Positions 18,083-26,744 of a stretch of DNA of 64,000 nucleotides are shown in pieces (positions within the stretch are counted from its first letter, which is position 1; every line of letters starts with the position of its first letter). The position numbers and the translations under genes are program-made. Origin of the DNA: Shimia abyssi (lineage in GTDB: Bacteria > Pseudomonadota > Alphaproteobacteria > Rhodobacterales > Rhodobacteraceae); assembly GCF_003014475.1 (NCBI RefSeq), contig NZ_PYGJ01000006.1:124001-188000 (forward strand), in the 5' to 3' direction. The notes below the pieces were generated by a model. The model saw only the letters and a list, made by a program, of their open reading frames with translations, was not told the origin of the DNA and made no database searches.

Positions 18083-19258
18083 TTATTCCGAAAGAAATGT
18101 AGTCAACACAGATTGCAAGGTTTCAAATGCCGGATTGCCCAGCCACGGGATGTGATTGGAAGAATCCAAAACCACCAATTCCGCCCCGGAAATACCGGCT
18201 GCCAACTTCTTCGCTTCGCTCAGCAGGTGCACACTGTCGTGGCGGGAATGCAGGATAAGAGTCGGGCAAGTGACCAGATGCAGTAAAGCCGCACTGGAAT
18301 GGGTGTTGATGATATCGCGGCGGCGAACTTCCAGTTCGGCGGACGAGCCATTCTGCATCATTCGAGCATAGGCTTTTACAGACTCAAGAGGCCCTTCTGG
18401 CTGATAACTCATCATCATTGCATGCAACAATCCGCTGTCAGGCAGAGCCCAACCTTCTTTGATCAAGGCCCGTAATGGCTCACTGGCACTTTCGGAAGCA
18501 CCGTCGCGAATGGCGCGCCCATCTACGTAGCCTCCTAACATAACCAATCGCGAAACACGCTCGGGATTCTGGGATGCGAAATGCAGTGCCGACATGCAGC
18601 CGCCAGAATGAGAATAGAGCGCAAATTTCTCGATTCCCATTGCATCAGCGAGCCAACCAATCTCTTCGGCTTTTTCCGAAATTGTCAGCCGATCGGATGT
18701 TCGTTCGGATTGGCCTACTCCGACGGGATCGTACCGGATCAAAGTGCTGTGCTGTGCAATTTTCTGAAATCGAGTTCGCTCAAATGAAAGCTGCCATTCC
18801 GCTTCCAGATCGGTGCTCTGGGTTTCAACCATAATGACAGGCGGGCCTGAGCCAGTGACCGCATAGGCCATTGAATGCCCAGACGGCAAGCGTACATAGC
18901 GAATGCGCTGTATTTCGTCGGCCACCGGTGACTCTTGAAGCGTCTCTTCACAAACGTTGACGTCTGCCACCATCTGTAACCCGCGCCGGGCGACGGTTCG
19001 AATGATGGCCTGAGTCTTGCCATCATCCCCTACCGCTTTGCGCGCCGCTGCGATGCGGGCGCTGATCGCGCTGTCGGATATGATCCGCCCTTGCCAGACC
19101 TGCGCGATGATCTCGTCCTTGTCGATCAGGCGCCCCGGATTGCTCGCCAACAGGGCAAGCAGGTCGAACACCTGTGGTTCGACCAAAACCTCAGTACCTT
19201 CCCGTTTCAATACATGGGCAACGTCATCCAGAATACAGTCGGCAAATGAAAATTGCAT
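18083..19258 (-). CDS. Winged-helix regulator fused to an alpha/beta hydrolase
   Basis: The start at 19258 (MQFSFADCILDD) matches where OmpR/CadC-type winged-helix domains normally begin; an ATG five codons earlier is possible, and the longer open frame is not coding-like. Of 391 residues, about 1-100 form the DNA-binding domain (LLALLASNPGRLIDKDEI, then the recognition helix near ISDSAISARIAAARKAVGDD). About 125-391 form an alpha/beta hydrolase with nucleophile YSHSGGC, acid RHDSVHLL and histidine SSNHIPW, so the triad looks complete. There is no membrane segment. It may sense a small ester- or lactone-like ligand; that is inference. Confidence 0.85.
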   Translation of the reverse strand: MQFSFADCILDDVAHVLKREGTEVLVEPQVFDLLALLASNPGRLIDKDEIIAQVWQGRIISDSAISARIAAARKAVGDDGKTQAIIRTVARRGLQMVADVNVCEETLQESPVADEIQRIRYVRLPSGHSMAYAVTGSGPPVIMVETQSTDLEAEWQLSFERTRFQKIAQHSTLIRYDPVGVGQSERTSDRLTISEKAEEIGWLADAMGIEKFALYSHSGGCMSALHFASQNPERVSRLVMLGGYVDGRAIRDGASESASEPLRALIKEGWALPDSGLLHAMMMSYQPEGPLESVKAYARMMQNGSSAELEVRRRDIINTHSSAALLHLVTCPTLILHSRHDSVHLLSEAKKLAAGISGAELVVLDSSNHIPWLGNPAFETLQSVLTTFLSE

Positions 19259-19402
19259 GAGCAATCGGAACATGGAGATGAGGTTTAAACAAGCCCTAAG
19301 CGCAAAATCAGCAAAATCACAGGGGTTTCTAAAGGTTGTCCTCAAGCAAAGGCTGCTGTCTCGCGCGATGCTGAGCCAAACCAAAAACGAGGAGCCGACC
19401 AA

Positions 19403-19600
19403 ATGACCTTGATGCCACACACCGAACTTCTGAGCCACACAGCCGCAAAATATCAAACCGCCACCCCTCACGAACGCAAAGCAGAAAAACTACTGCGTAA
19501 AAAGCGTTTGAGTCAGTTGGCAAATCTCTGGCAGGTCTTGGTCGGGCAGCGCGCAAGTGTTCGCCCAGTGACAACCAACGCTGTCTCCACATTGAAATGA
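19403..19600 (+). CDS. Possible small basic protein, unknown
   Basis: The frame codes for 65 residues and has AGGAG eight bases before the ATG, the main argument that it is real. The product is basic with an Arg/Lys-rich middle (KAEKLLRKKRLSQLANLW) that could be helical. It is divergent from the regulator-hydrolase gene, with a 144-bp gap that could hold a shared control region. No family was recognised. It may be a chance frame. Confidence 0.35.
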   Translation: MTLMPHTELLSHTAAKYQTATPHERKAEKLLRKKRLSQLANLWQVLVGQRASVRPVTTNAVSTLK

Positions 19601-19957
19601 CGTCGGTGCAAAATTTGTAAAAACAGTGGAACCTGCGCCGAATAATTAGCAAGCCCGCATCTGGGTCCTAGGTTCTCCAGATTTCACCGAGCCCGATACG
19701 AACGGCCGCTCTTACTGCCGCAAGGCAGCTGACGACTTAGAGCAATTTCTTTGCTGCATCAGCGAAGGAAAACGCTGGATCACCTCTGCTTTGGGCTCGT
19801 TGCAGACATTAAAATACGGATTTGGCAACTAAAAGACGGGCGCAGGGTCGCGACCCCAAATGCCAGGTGCCATATTCTCTTCATGTGCCATCGCCCCTAC
19901 GAAAACGATGTTTTCCGGTGAAGAGGCCAGAGCGTTGCAAACCCGGCAACGTGGGTG
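19601..19957. other. Gene-free stretch
   Basis: In these 357 bp only a small CTGCC-gcaa-GGCAG hairpin at about 19716-19729 was noticed. No terminator with a T-run, no repeat and no convincing gene was seen. Confidence 0.45.
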
Positions 19958-20890
19958 TCAGCACACGTCCATATCGACAGTTCCCGAAATCCGCCGCGCC
20001 TCCCAGGCACGTGCGATCATCAGGCTGCTTGCGCGCATCCGGTCAAAACGGGGCAGCAACGGATTGCCGGATGTCTCCTGCTCCCGCATCAGCGCCAGAA
20101 AGTCGCGCATTGCGCCCATGAACATGTCGTTGCGCTCAAACTCAAACCGCTCAACAGTTTCACCCGTCGCGTCCGCAATCCGCATCTCGGGTGCCAAGAA
20201 ATCAAGATCAATGATCTCGCTCTGCCCGCGCAAACTCGCCCGGCGCACCGAGACCGGGCTGACATAATCCATGCTCACCGATCCAACGGCCCCGCCCCCC
20301 GCCAAAGCCAACTGCGTGGCAAAATCGACGCCCGGAAAATCGCCATGCCCTACAGCATCCACCGACACCAAACCGGCGTCAGGAAACAGGGCCACACCCA
20401 TATCGATCTCGTGACACAGGTCCAACAACACACCACCACCTTCGGGCTCGGCCGCATAACTCCCGGCAAACGACCAGTTCTCGCGCCATTGGCGCACGTC
20501 ATGACCGATCTCAAATGAAAACCGATAAACCTGCTCCAGCCCGCGCTCTGCCAAGGCCACCACAGCCGGATGATAGCGCATCATGAACCCGACCATCGAC
20601 CGCGCCGCCACCGGCGCGCCCGCATCATGGATCGCTTGCGCTTGTGCCTCCCGCCATGCCAGTGGCTTTTCTGCATAAAACGGCCAACCGTTGGCGGCGC
20701 ACATCTTGATCAACTCAAGCCGGATTGGCGTCGAAGTGGCAATCACCACCGCCTCGATATCGCCCCGCGCCTCAAATGCCGCCCGATCAAACCCGCGCCA
20801 CCCAATCAGCTCGGCCCGTTCTCCCAAAGCGTCAAGGTTCGCAAAATGCCGCTTGCCGATCGAGCCCGCGCCAATGACCGCAATCACCAC
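19958..20890 (-). CDS. Gfo/Idh/MocA family oxidoreductase
   Basis: This 310-residue NAD(P)-dependent dehydrogenase starts MVIAVIGAGSIGKRH, with the Rossmann GxGxxG loop at residues 7-12. The EKPLAW motif in the middle carries the conserved lysine, and the C-terminal alpha/beta substrate domain follows. It is the last gene of a four-gene minus-strand operon and overlaps the upstream SDR gene by 7 bp. With the SDR and the CMP-sugar synthetase it probably modifies a sugar or sugar acid for the cell surface, as PtmF-like enzymes do in Campylobacter flagellin glycosylation; the substrate is unknown. Confidence 0.9.
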   Translation of the reverse strand: MVIAVIGAGSIGKRHFANLDALGERAELIGWRGFDRAAFEARGDIEAVVIATSTPIRLELIKMCAANGWPFYAEKPLAWREAQAQAIHDAGAPVAARSMVGFMMRYHPAVVALAERGLEQVYRFSFEIGHDVRQWRENWSFAGSYAAEPEGGGVLLDLCHEIDMGVALFPDAGLVSVDAVGHGDFPGVDFATQLALAGGGAVGSVSMDYVSPVSVRRASLRGQSEIIDLDFLAPEMRIADATGETVERFEFERNDMFMGAMRDFLALMREQETSGNPLLPRFDRMRASSLMIARAWEARRISGTVDMDVC

Positions 20891-21675
20891 GCCGAGAAAC
20901 CTCCGTCAACATTCACCATCTGCCCGGTCATGTGCCCGGCTTGCGGGCTGCACAGGAAAAGCATCACGTCAGCAATCTCATCGGGTTGCGCCATGCGGTC
21001 CTGCATGATCAGCCCGCCAACACGTTTCTGGAACTCTTCGGAATGCCCGTTGAACACCGCCCCCGGCGAAATCGTGTTCACCGTCGCATCCCGTTTGGCC
21101 CAATAACCCGCCAGCCACACAGTCAGCCCGTGGATGCCTGCCTTGCTCACACCGTAAGCCGAGAAATTCTTGAACGGCATCCCTTCATAAATCGGGTGAT
21201 GCGCGCCATTCAGCGCGTACATCGACGCCACATTCACCAGCGCACTAGGCCACTTGCCGACAATATCGCGATCCATCTGGCGCGCGACCATAAAGGCCCC
21301 AGTCAAGTTGGTGCGCATGGTTCGCTCAAAATCATGCACGCTGGTGTCGGCAAAATCCGGAAACGGCTTGCCCGCCCCCATCAGCATCTCGCCAGTGATG
21401 GCCGCATTGTTCAGCACCACATTGGGTTTCCACCCGTCCGCCATCACACGCTGAAAGATCGACGTGACCTGCTCTTCGTCGCCCACATCCATGTGGTAAA
21501 ACCCAAAATCCGGATTGTCGCCGTGTGCCTCAACCAACTGATCCGCCCGCGCGCCTTCCAGATCGGTGGCCACAACCTTGGCCCCTGCCTCTAGCATCCG
21601 CCGCACATAAGTCGAGCCCAGAACGCCCCCGGATCCGGTGATAAAAATCGTACGCTCGCTCAGGTTCTGCGTCAT
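20884..21675 (-). CDS. Short-chain dehydrogenase/reductase
   Basis: The 263-residue protein is a classical SDR: the cofactor loop is TGSGGVLGSTY (about 13-23), NNAAI follows, and the catalytic pair is in YGVSKAG (Tyr and Lys about 165-169) with the preceding serine in VNVASMYALNG. The C-terminus GHMTGQMVNVDGGFSAW is typical. It begins one base after the acylneuraminate cytidylyltransferase stop. PtmA of Campylobacter is an SDR in a comparable sugar cluster; that analogy is inferred from neighbourhood only. Confidence 0.9.
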   Translation of the reverse strand: MTQNLSERTIFITGSGGVLGSTYVRRMLEAGAKVVATDLEGARADQLVEAHGDNPDFGFYHMDVGDEEQVTSIFQRVMADGWKPNVVLNNAAITGEMLMGAGKPFPDFADTSVHDFERTMRTNLTGAFMVARQMDRDIVGKWPSALVNVASMYALNGAHHPIYEGMPFKNFSAYGVSKAGIHGLTVWLAGYWAKRDATVNTISPGAVFNGHSEEFQKRVGGLIMQDRMAQPDEIADVMLFLCSPQAGHMTGQMVNVDGGFSAW

Positions 21676-21676
21676 G

Positions 21677-22387
21677 TCACTGCCCTTGATTGTTGTTCAG
21701 GTGGTCGTTCATCAGGAACTCCACCATCTTGAAATCCAACGGGGAATCGATGTCGATGCAGCGCTCTGGCAGCATCTCGAACGGGATCACCCGGCCTTCG
21801 TAGATCGTTTCTGCGCGGCGCAGATAATTTGGATCAACCACATAGGTGCTCGCCGCGTGCTCATACACCGTCGGCGCGGCCTGCCGGGCCCAAACCCCGC
21901 CGGGCAGCGGTTTGCTGACATGCAACGCTCCGGTTTCATCCGGCTCCACCAGGTTGAAATAGGGGTTCTTGCGCGCCTCGCACACGCTCATCACCATGTC
22001 CGGGCGCTCGTCTGCAAACAGGCGCAACGCCCCGGTGATATCCTCAGGCGCGCGCAACGGCGACGTGCAATCCAGATCCAGAAATGCGCTCACCGGTTGG
22101 CCCAACGCGGCCTCGCCCGCATCCAACGCATGTTGCCAAACGCCCCATTTAGGCGCCTCATCCGTGGCCAAATGCGCCGGGCGCAAGCCAATGTCCAGTG
22201 CACCCTTCGCCACCGCATGGTCATAAATCTCTTCGTCATCCGTCGACACGACGACCCCGTCGACCATCGGATGTTCCAACAGTTGATCCAGCGACCAGTC
22301 AATCAACGGTTTACCGCACAAGTCTCTGAAATTCTTGCGAATAACCCCTTTGGAGCCCTTGCGTGCCCCGATATGCCCCAGGATCAT
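21677..22387 (-). CDS. neuA: Acylneuraminate cytidylyltransferase family protein (CMP-sugar synthetase)
   Basis: The 236-residue enzyme has the nucleotide-binding motif GARKGSKGVIRKN near residues 7-19, then VVVSTDDEEIYDHA, TSPLRAPEDI and DIDSPLDF, matching CMP-sialic, CMP-legionaminic or CMP-pseudaminic acid synthetases. It activates a nine-carbon sugar acid with CTP before transfer to the surface. The second motif reads LDLDCTSPLR where many members have LQPTSPLR. It is the second gene of the minus-strand operon, three bases after the glycosyltransferase-like gene. Confidence 0.88.
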   Translation of the reverse strand: MILGHIGARKGSKGVIRKNFRDLCGKPLIDWSLDQLLEHPMVDGVVVSTDDEEIYDHAVAKGALDIGLRPAHLATDEAPKWGVWQHALDAGEAALGQPVSAFLDLDCTSPLRAPEDITGALRLFADERPDMVMSVCEARKNPYFNLVEPDETGALHVSKPLPGGVWARQAAPTVYEHAASTYVVDPNYLRRAETIYEGRVIPFEMLPERCIDIDSPLDFKMVEFLMNDHLNNNQGQ

Positions 22388-22390
22388 CTC

Positions 22391-23299
22391 TCAGTCTCCT
22401 TCTCGCGCCACCAGCGCGGTGTAATAGGCGATCAAGCGCGCCTTCATCGGGCCAATGGCCTTTTCTGACCAGATCAGCTTGCGACCCTTGCGGTCAACCA
22501 CTTCACCGCCCTCTTCCATCTCCAACAGAACCTGTCTCTTGACCTCAACCCCCGGCAAGGTCACCGCAATCAACCCGGCCCACCGCGCCCGCACCCAAGG
22601 CATCGCCGCACGCAGCCGGATCAACCACGGCCAGTGCAACATGAACTCGGTAGGGAACTTTACCGCCATACGGCGTGGAATGGCCTGCAAATGCTCTTGC
22701 GCGCACCAGCTCATGAACCGCTCATCGGCAATCATCGGGCGCACGCCAAAATCACCATGCTCTGCCTGCAACTTACGGAATGTCTGAGCGATATGACCGC
22801 ATTCACGCGGGTGAAACACCACGATCGACGAATTGCCACGCGCATATTTGCGCTTGTCAGTCATCCGCCACGCCAGCCGCCCAAGCGGCCCAATCGGTAA
22901 AACGGCGCTCTGAAACAGCACCACCGCCTTGTCGCTCTTCGGCAAATCCAGAAACCGTGCCATGTCGCCAAACACAACCGTGTCGATATCCATGAAAATC
23001 GCTGGCAGATCATCCGGCACAACCCCGGCCTCATACATCACCAGCTTGGCCTGACACCCGCCGCCGCGCATCTCTTCGCGCAGGAAAAAATCCGGAAACC
23101 GGCGCTGTACCACACCCGTTTCCAACCCCTGCCGTTCACGATCTGTGATCAAAACGGTGCGAAACGGCCGGCTTGCACTGGCCCGTACGGTCTCGATCAG
23201 GTGGTTCACCTCGCCAACACCGTATTTTGTCCCCCAAAGGATCAGGACAAGCTGCCATTCTGCGTCATCAACCATGTATCGCCCGGTCTCTTTGTTCAC
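22391..23299 (-). CDS. Glycosyltransferase-like protein
   Basis: The 302-residue product has a DxD-type motif in FMDIDTVVFGD (about residues 100-110), preceded by QAKLVMYE, as in GT-A fold transferases of the GT8/GT32 kind that use the motif to bind metal and nucleotide sugar. The start is a GTG; an ATG nine codons in (MVDDAEWQ) is the alternative. As first gene of the operon with the CMP-sugar synthetase it may add a sugar to a surface glycan. No donor can be named, and family placement is tentative. Confidence 0.65.
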   Translation of the reverse strand: MNKETGRYMVDDAEWQLVLILWGTKYGVGEVNHLIETVRASASRPFRTVLITDRERQGLETGVVQRRFPDFFLREEMRGGGCQAKLVMYEAGVVPDDLPAIFMDIDTVVFGDMARFLDLPKSDKAVVLFQSAVLPIGPLGRLAWRMTDKRKYARGNSSIVVFHPRECGHIAQTFRKLQAEHGDFGVRPMIADERFMSWCAQEHLQAIPRRMAVKFPTEFMLHWPWLIRLRAAMPWVRARWAGLIAVTLPGVEVKRQVLLEMEEGGEVVDRKGRKLIWSEKAIGPMKARLIAYYTALVAREGD

Positions 23300-23434
23300 T
23301 TACGCGCCTTCCCAGTTAAAAGCCCCCCCCCGCGCGTTGCAACCTCAAAGCGCTTGCATCACACCCAAGGCGTCATTACCTAAACGGCGTCTTTCCAATG
23401 TGAAAAACACCCTTTTTCTACACGGGCCCTCGTC

Positions 23435-24331
23435 ATGACCGCACCCAAACCCAAACTGGGACATCGCCTGACAGACCTCTTCTTTCGCGGTTTTCTGCGC
23501 ATGATGCTGGCCCTGCCGCTGGAAACACGCCTGCACCTGACCGGCAAATTGACCAGCAACATACTCGCCCCACTAACCGGCTCTCGCCGCCGCATCCGCA
23601 ACAACCTCGCCCTCGCCATGCCAGAGCTGCCCGCCGATGAGGTCAAACGCCTCACTCGCGAGGTGCCCTATCACATGGGCCGCTCGGTGATGGAGATCTA
23701 TTCCCACGCCGACCTCAAAGAACACTGCAAAACCAACCAGCTCACCGGCCCCGGTGTGCCCGCGCTGCAAGAGGCACAGGCCACTGGGCGCGGCGTGATG
23801 ATCATAACCGGTCATATCGGCTCATACGTGGCCGCGCGCTACTCAATGCAGGATATGGGTTTCACCCTTGGTGCGCTCTACAAACCCATGCGCAATCCCG
23901 CCTTTAATGCCCATTACGTGGATGCGATGTCGGCCAACGGTTTTCCCATGTTCGAACAAAGCCGCCGTGGCCTCTCTGAAATGGTCAAACACCTGCGTTC
24001 GGGTGGGATGGTGGCAATTGTGCTGGATCAACGCATCAACAGCGCGCCTATCCTGTCTTTCATGGACAAACCCGCGCGCACCGCTCTGTCCGCAGCTGAA
24101 ATGGCTCTGAAATACGACGCACTGGTCATCCCCGGCTATGGTATCCGCAACCCCGATAACAGCTTCACCATCACCGCTGGCGCTCCGATCCCGCACACCA
24201 CAGCCGCCGAAATGACCCAAGCGCTTAACGATCACCTCGCCGCCGAGGTCCGCAATCACCCGGAACAATGGATGTGGACCCACAACCGCTGGAAAAACGC
24301 AGGCAACGACACGGCTGACGAACTGCGCTAA
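23435..24331 (+). CDS. LpxL/HtrB-like acyltransferase with altered catalytic motif
   Basis: The 298-residue protein belongs to the lysophospholipid/lipid A acyltransferase family: a hydrophobic N-terminus, RRRIRNNLALAMPEL, TGHIGSYVAARY, DQRINSAPI and the end motif EQWMWTHNRWKN. Family members transfer acyl chains with an HX4D/E dyad. Here His127 is present, but position 132 is Val (codon GTG at 23828-23830) instead of Asp or Glu. The protein is otherwise complete, so it may have lost activity, changed chemistry or use another acid. It is divergent from the surface-sugar operon. Confidence 0.85.
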   Translation: MTAPKPKLGHRLTDLFFRGFLRMMLALPLETRLHLTGKLTSNILAPLTGSRRRIRNNLALAMPELPADEVKRLTREVPYHMGRSVMEIYSHADLKEHCKTNQLTGPGVPALQEAQATGRGVMIITGHIGSYVAARYSMQDMGFTLGALYKPMRNPAFNAHYVDAMSANGFPMFEQSRRGLSEMVKHLRSGGMVAIVLDQRINSAPILSFMDKPARTALSAAEMALKYDALVIPGYGIRNPDNSFTITAGAPIPHTTAAEMTQALNDHLAAEVRNHPEQWMWTHNRWKNAGNDTADELR

Positions 24332-24602
24332 CCCGGCGGCACACGCGCATGTGTTCTCAATGTTCCAAAATACCCTCGCCAAAGGCGTCCAAGCGCGGAA
24401 AGCCCGACAGGGTGAGAGCTCGCTAGGCCCAGATCCCCTTGCAGAAGAAGAGAATGGCCGCACCGAGCCCTCTGTCGCCAGTGTTTTTGCGTCAGGTGTG
24501 CAGTTCATGCAAATCAAACGTCATTGTCGGACCCTCCTGTAGCAACACTTGCGAGAAGCAGGCAGCAGGTATAGAATTTTCTGTATGCACAAAGAGGTTT
24601 TC

Positions 24603-25424
24603 ATGTTCCGATTGATTGCATTTGCCAGTCTCTTGTTGCTCATTCCGCTTGCGAAAGCTTCCGCTGAAATCATTCACCTTCACGCCAAAAGAGGAAACAT
24701 CGAAGGCGTTGTTGCGGAATTGAACAAGGGCGTGCCGCTTGAAATTCGCAGCACCAGTATGACAAGCGCACCCGGTGTAACGCCCTTGTTTGTCGCCGCA
24801 AAATTTGGGCATGTGGACTTGGTGCAAGAACTCCTCGCACGCGGTGCAGATCCAACAATCTTCTTCTTTCAGGATGACGGCGCTTATACAGTCGGTACAG
24901 CCCTTCACCACGCGGCGGGATATGGCCACATCGAAGTGGTCAAGTTACTTATCAAAGCAGGTGCCGACCCGGCCAACTATGAACAATATATTGCCACTCC
25001 ACTGCATCAGGCGCTCCGAGGTGGACATAAGGAAGTTGCAGAGCTCTTGATAGAAGCAGGCGCGCCGCGACGTATAACTCTGCCATCCATCTCTGGATTG
25101 ATTGAGAACGCTGATTTGGCAACAGGGGCAGAGATTGTGAAAGGCTGCGAAAGTTGCCACGGTGCGCCTTCGCCATCGAAGGAGCCCGGCAAGAATGGTC
25201 CAAATCTCTGGGGAGTATTGGGACGGCCCATCGCATCAGATCCCAATTTCACATATTCGAGTTTCTTGCATGAATTAGATTCGGTTTGGGATGAGGATAC
25301 GTTGAATAATTACATTGCAAGCCCCTATCAATATGTTCCGGGGACCACGAAAATTATGTTCGGATTCGAAAGCGAAAGCGACAGAGCGGCGGTCATCGCA
25401 TATCTCTCAACATTAAGAGACTGA
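24603..25424 (+). CDS. Exported ankyrin repeat-cytochrome c fusion
   Basis: The start at 24603 has AGAGG upstream and places a signal peptide (MFRLIAFASLLLLIPLAKASA) first; total length is 273. Ankyrin repeats cover about residues 25-155, with TPLFVAAKFGHVDLVQELLA, TALHHAAGYGHIEVVKLLI and TPLHQALRGGHKEVAELLI. The C-terminal part (about 172-273) is a class I cytochrome c: CxxCH haem site CESCH at 182-186, GPNLWGVLGR, and Met252 in TKIMFGF as probable axial ligand. Base composition is more A+T-rich than the neighbours, hinting at transfer. It probably acts as a periplasmic electron carrier tied to a partner by the ankyrin part. Confidence 0.85.
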   Translation: MFRLIAFASLLLLIPLAKASAEIIHLHAKRGNIEGVVAELNKGVPLEIRSTSMTSAPGVTPLFVAAKFGHVDLVQELLARGADPTIFFFQDDGAYTVGTALHHAAGYGHIEVVKLLIKAGADPANYEQYIATPLHQALRGGHKEVAELLIEAGAPRRITLPSISGLIENADLATGAEIVKGCESCHGAPSPSKEPGKNGPNLWGVLGRPIASDPNFTYSSFLHELDSVWDEDTLNNYIASPYQYVPGTTKIMFGFESESDRAAVIAYLSTLRD

Positions 25425-25724
25425 ACTTCCGCTTCATTCCGGACATCCGACCTAAGTTGTCCCCGTTAATCAAGCGGTGTTCCGGGGCATTTCTGCATGA
25501 ACAAAACCAAGGGTTCACAAGGTGGAAAATCTCGTAAACTGATATGCTACGTCTTTACCAGGTTTTCTTGTGGTACGATCACTGCTCCCCGGCCGGACTT
25601 TTGCGCCGGCAAGGAAATGCAAATCTTTCGCCCTACCTGACACCACACTTGTCACCCTGCAAATCCCCAAAATCACCTTAATTCGGTAAAACTGCTGCCA
25701 CCTCTGCACCGCAGGGTCACCTAC
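25425..25724. other. Gene-free stretch
   Basis: The 300 bp after the ankyrin-cytochrome gene contain stop codons in all likely frames. A short CCGGCCGGAC/GCGCCGGC region near 25590-25610 could fold, but no T-run follows. Nothing else was recognised. Confidence 0.4.
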
Positions 25725-25961
25725 GTGTCCCTATTGCTCGCAACCCACCTCGGGGACACGCTGCTAATGGAGCCTGCCTTGCAACATGTGCCGTCCAGCG
25801 CGCTGGTGCCGACCACGCGACACGCCCGCCTTTTTGAACTGATCCGTCAGGAAAACGTCGCCCATGACCGCGCCGCGCACGCGCCCGAGCGTGAGCCCAA
25901 TACGCTGGTCACAGAGCACTTAAAGGCGCTGGCCACCGCCAGTCTGCGTCGCAAGGTTTAA
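25725..25961 (+). CDS. Doubtful small reading frame
   Basis: A GTG-started frame of 78 residues ([20 protein letters not shown]...) lies between the ankyrin-cytochrome gene and the convergent rlmE, overlapping the rlmE stop by four bases. No clear ribosome site precedes it. G+C at third positions is high and coding-like, but no family was recognised. It may be a remnant of a larger gene or a chance frame. Confidence 0.25.
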   Translation: MSLLLATHLGDTLLMEPALQHVPSSALVPTTRHARLFELIRQENVAHDRAAHAPEREPNTLVTEHLKALATASLRRKV

Positions 25962-26680
25962 GAGTTACCCCTAAACCCTTGCGCAACAACAAATTTCTCA
26001 GAACTATCCGAGCGTGACGCAGGCGGTTTTACATTGGAAACCTTGGTGAATTTCTGCTTAAGCAGTTTCTGCAATTCACCTTCTGCACCCCCAGCCAGAA
26101 CCTTGGCAACAAACGTGCCCCCCTCGTCCAGCACATCAAACGAGAAATAGGCCGCCGCCTCGCAAAGTGACATGATTTTCAGGTGGTCGGTCTGCTTGTG
26201 ACCCGAGCTTGACGCCGCCATGTCGCTCATCACAACATCCGCTTTGCCGCCTAGCCATTCCTTAACCTTGTCGTCCGCCCCGTCATCCATGAAATCCAAT
26301 TGGTAAAGCTCGCATCCCGCGATCGCCTCGACCTCTTGCAAATCCACACCCAGAATGGTGCCAACCTTCTTGCCCGATTTCTCCCCCAGCGCGTTCACGC
26401 GCGGCACAGCCACCTGGCACCAGCCACCGGGCGCACAGCCAAGGTCGACCACCCGCGCACCGGGCACCAGAAACCGGAACTTGTCGTCCAGCTCCATGAT
26501 CTTGAACGCCGCCCGCCCGCGATAGCCCTCGGCCTGCGCGCGCGCCACATAGGGGTCGTTCAACTGTCGCTGCAACCACAACGTCGAGCTCAGCTTGCGC
26601 CCGCGCGCAGTCTTGACCTTAACCGTCAGATCCCGCCGCCCACGTCCCGAAGTATTCTTACCGCTTGGTTTCTTCGCCAT
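25958..26680 (-). CDS. rlmE: 23S rRNA (uridine-2'-O-)-methyltransferase RlmE (FtsJ/RrmJ)
   Basis: The start at 26680 ([17 protein letters not shown]) follows a GGTGAG sequence; the preceding codon is also ATG. The 240-residue enzyme methylates the ribose of the A-loop uridine in 23S rRNA. The SAM site [27 protein letters not shown] and the catalytic Lys-Asp-Lys-Glu set ([13 protein letters not shown] region, [18 protein letters not shown]) are visible. The N-terminal 30 residues are basic and likely bind RNA. It follows ppx/gppA by 64 bp on the same strand, a common pair. Confidence 0.94.
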   Translation of the reverse strand: MAKKPSGKNTSGRGRRDLTVKVKTARGRKLSSTLWLQRQLNDPYVARAQAEGYRGRAAFKIMELDDKFRFLVPGARVVDLGCAPGGWCQVAVPRVNALGEKSGKKVGTILGVDLQEVEAIAGCELYQLDFMDDGADDKVKEWLGGKADVVMSDMAASSSGHKQTDHLKIMSLCEAAAYFSFDVLDEGGTFVAKVLAGGAEGELQKLLKQKFTKVSNVKPPASRSDSSEKFVVAQGFRGNS

Positions 26681-26744
26681 CATCTCACCCGTCGCGGCAC
26701 CACATATGCGGGGCCGCCAATTCCAGTTTCCGCAGGCTATATCC

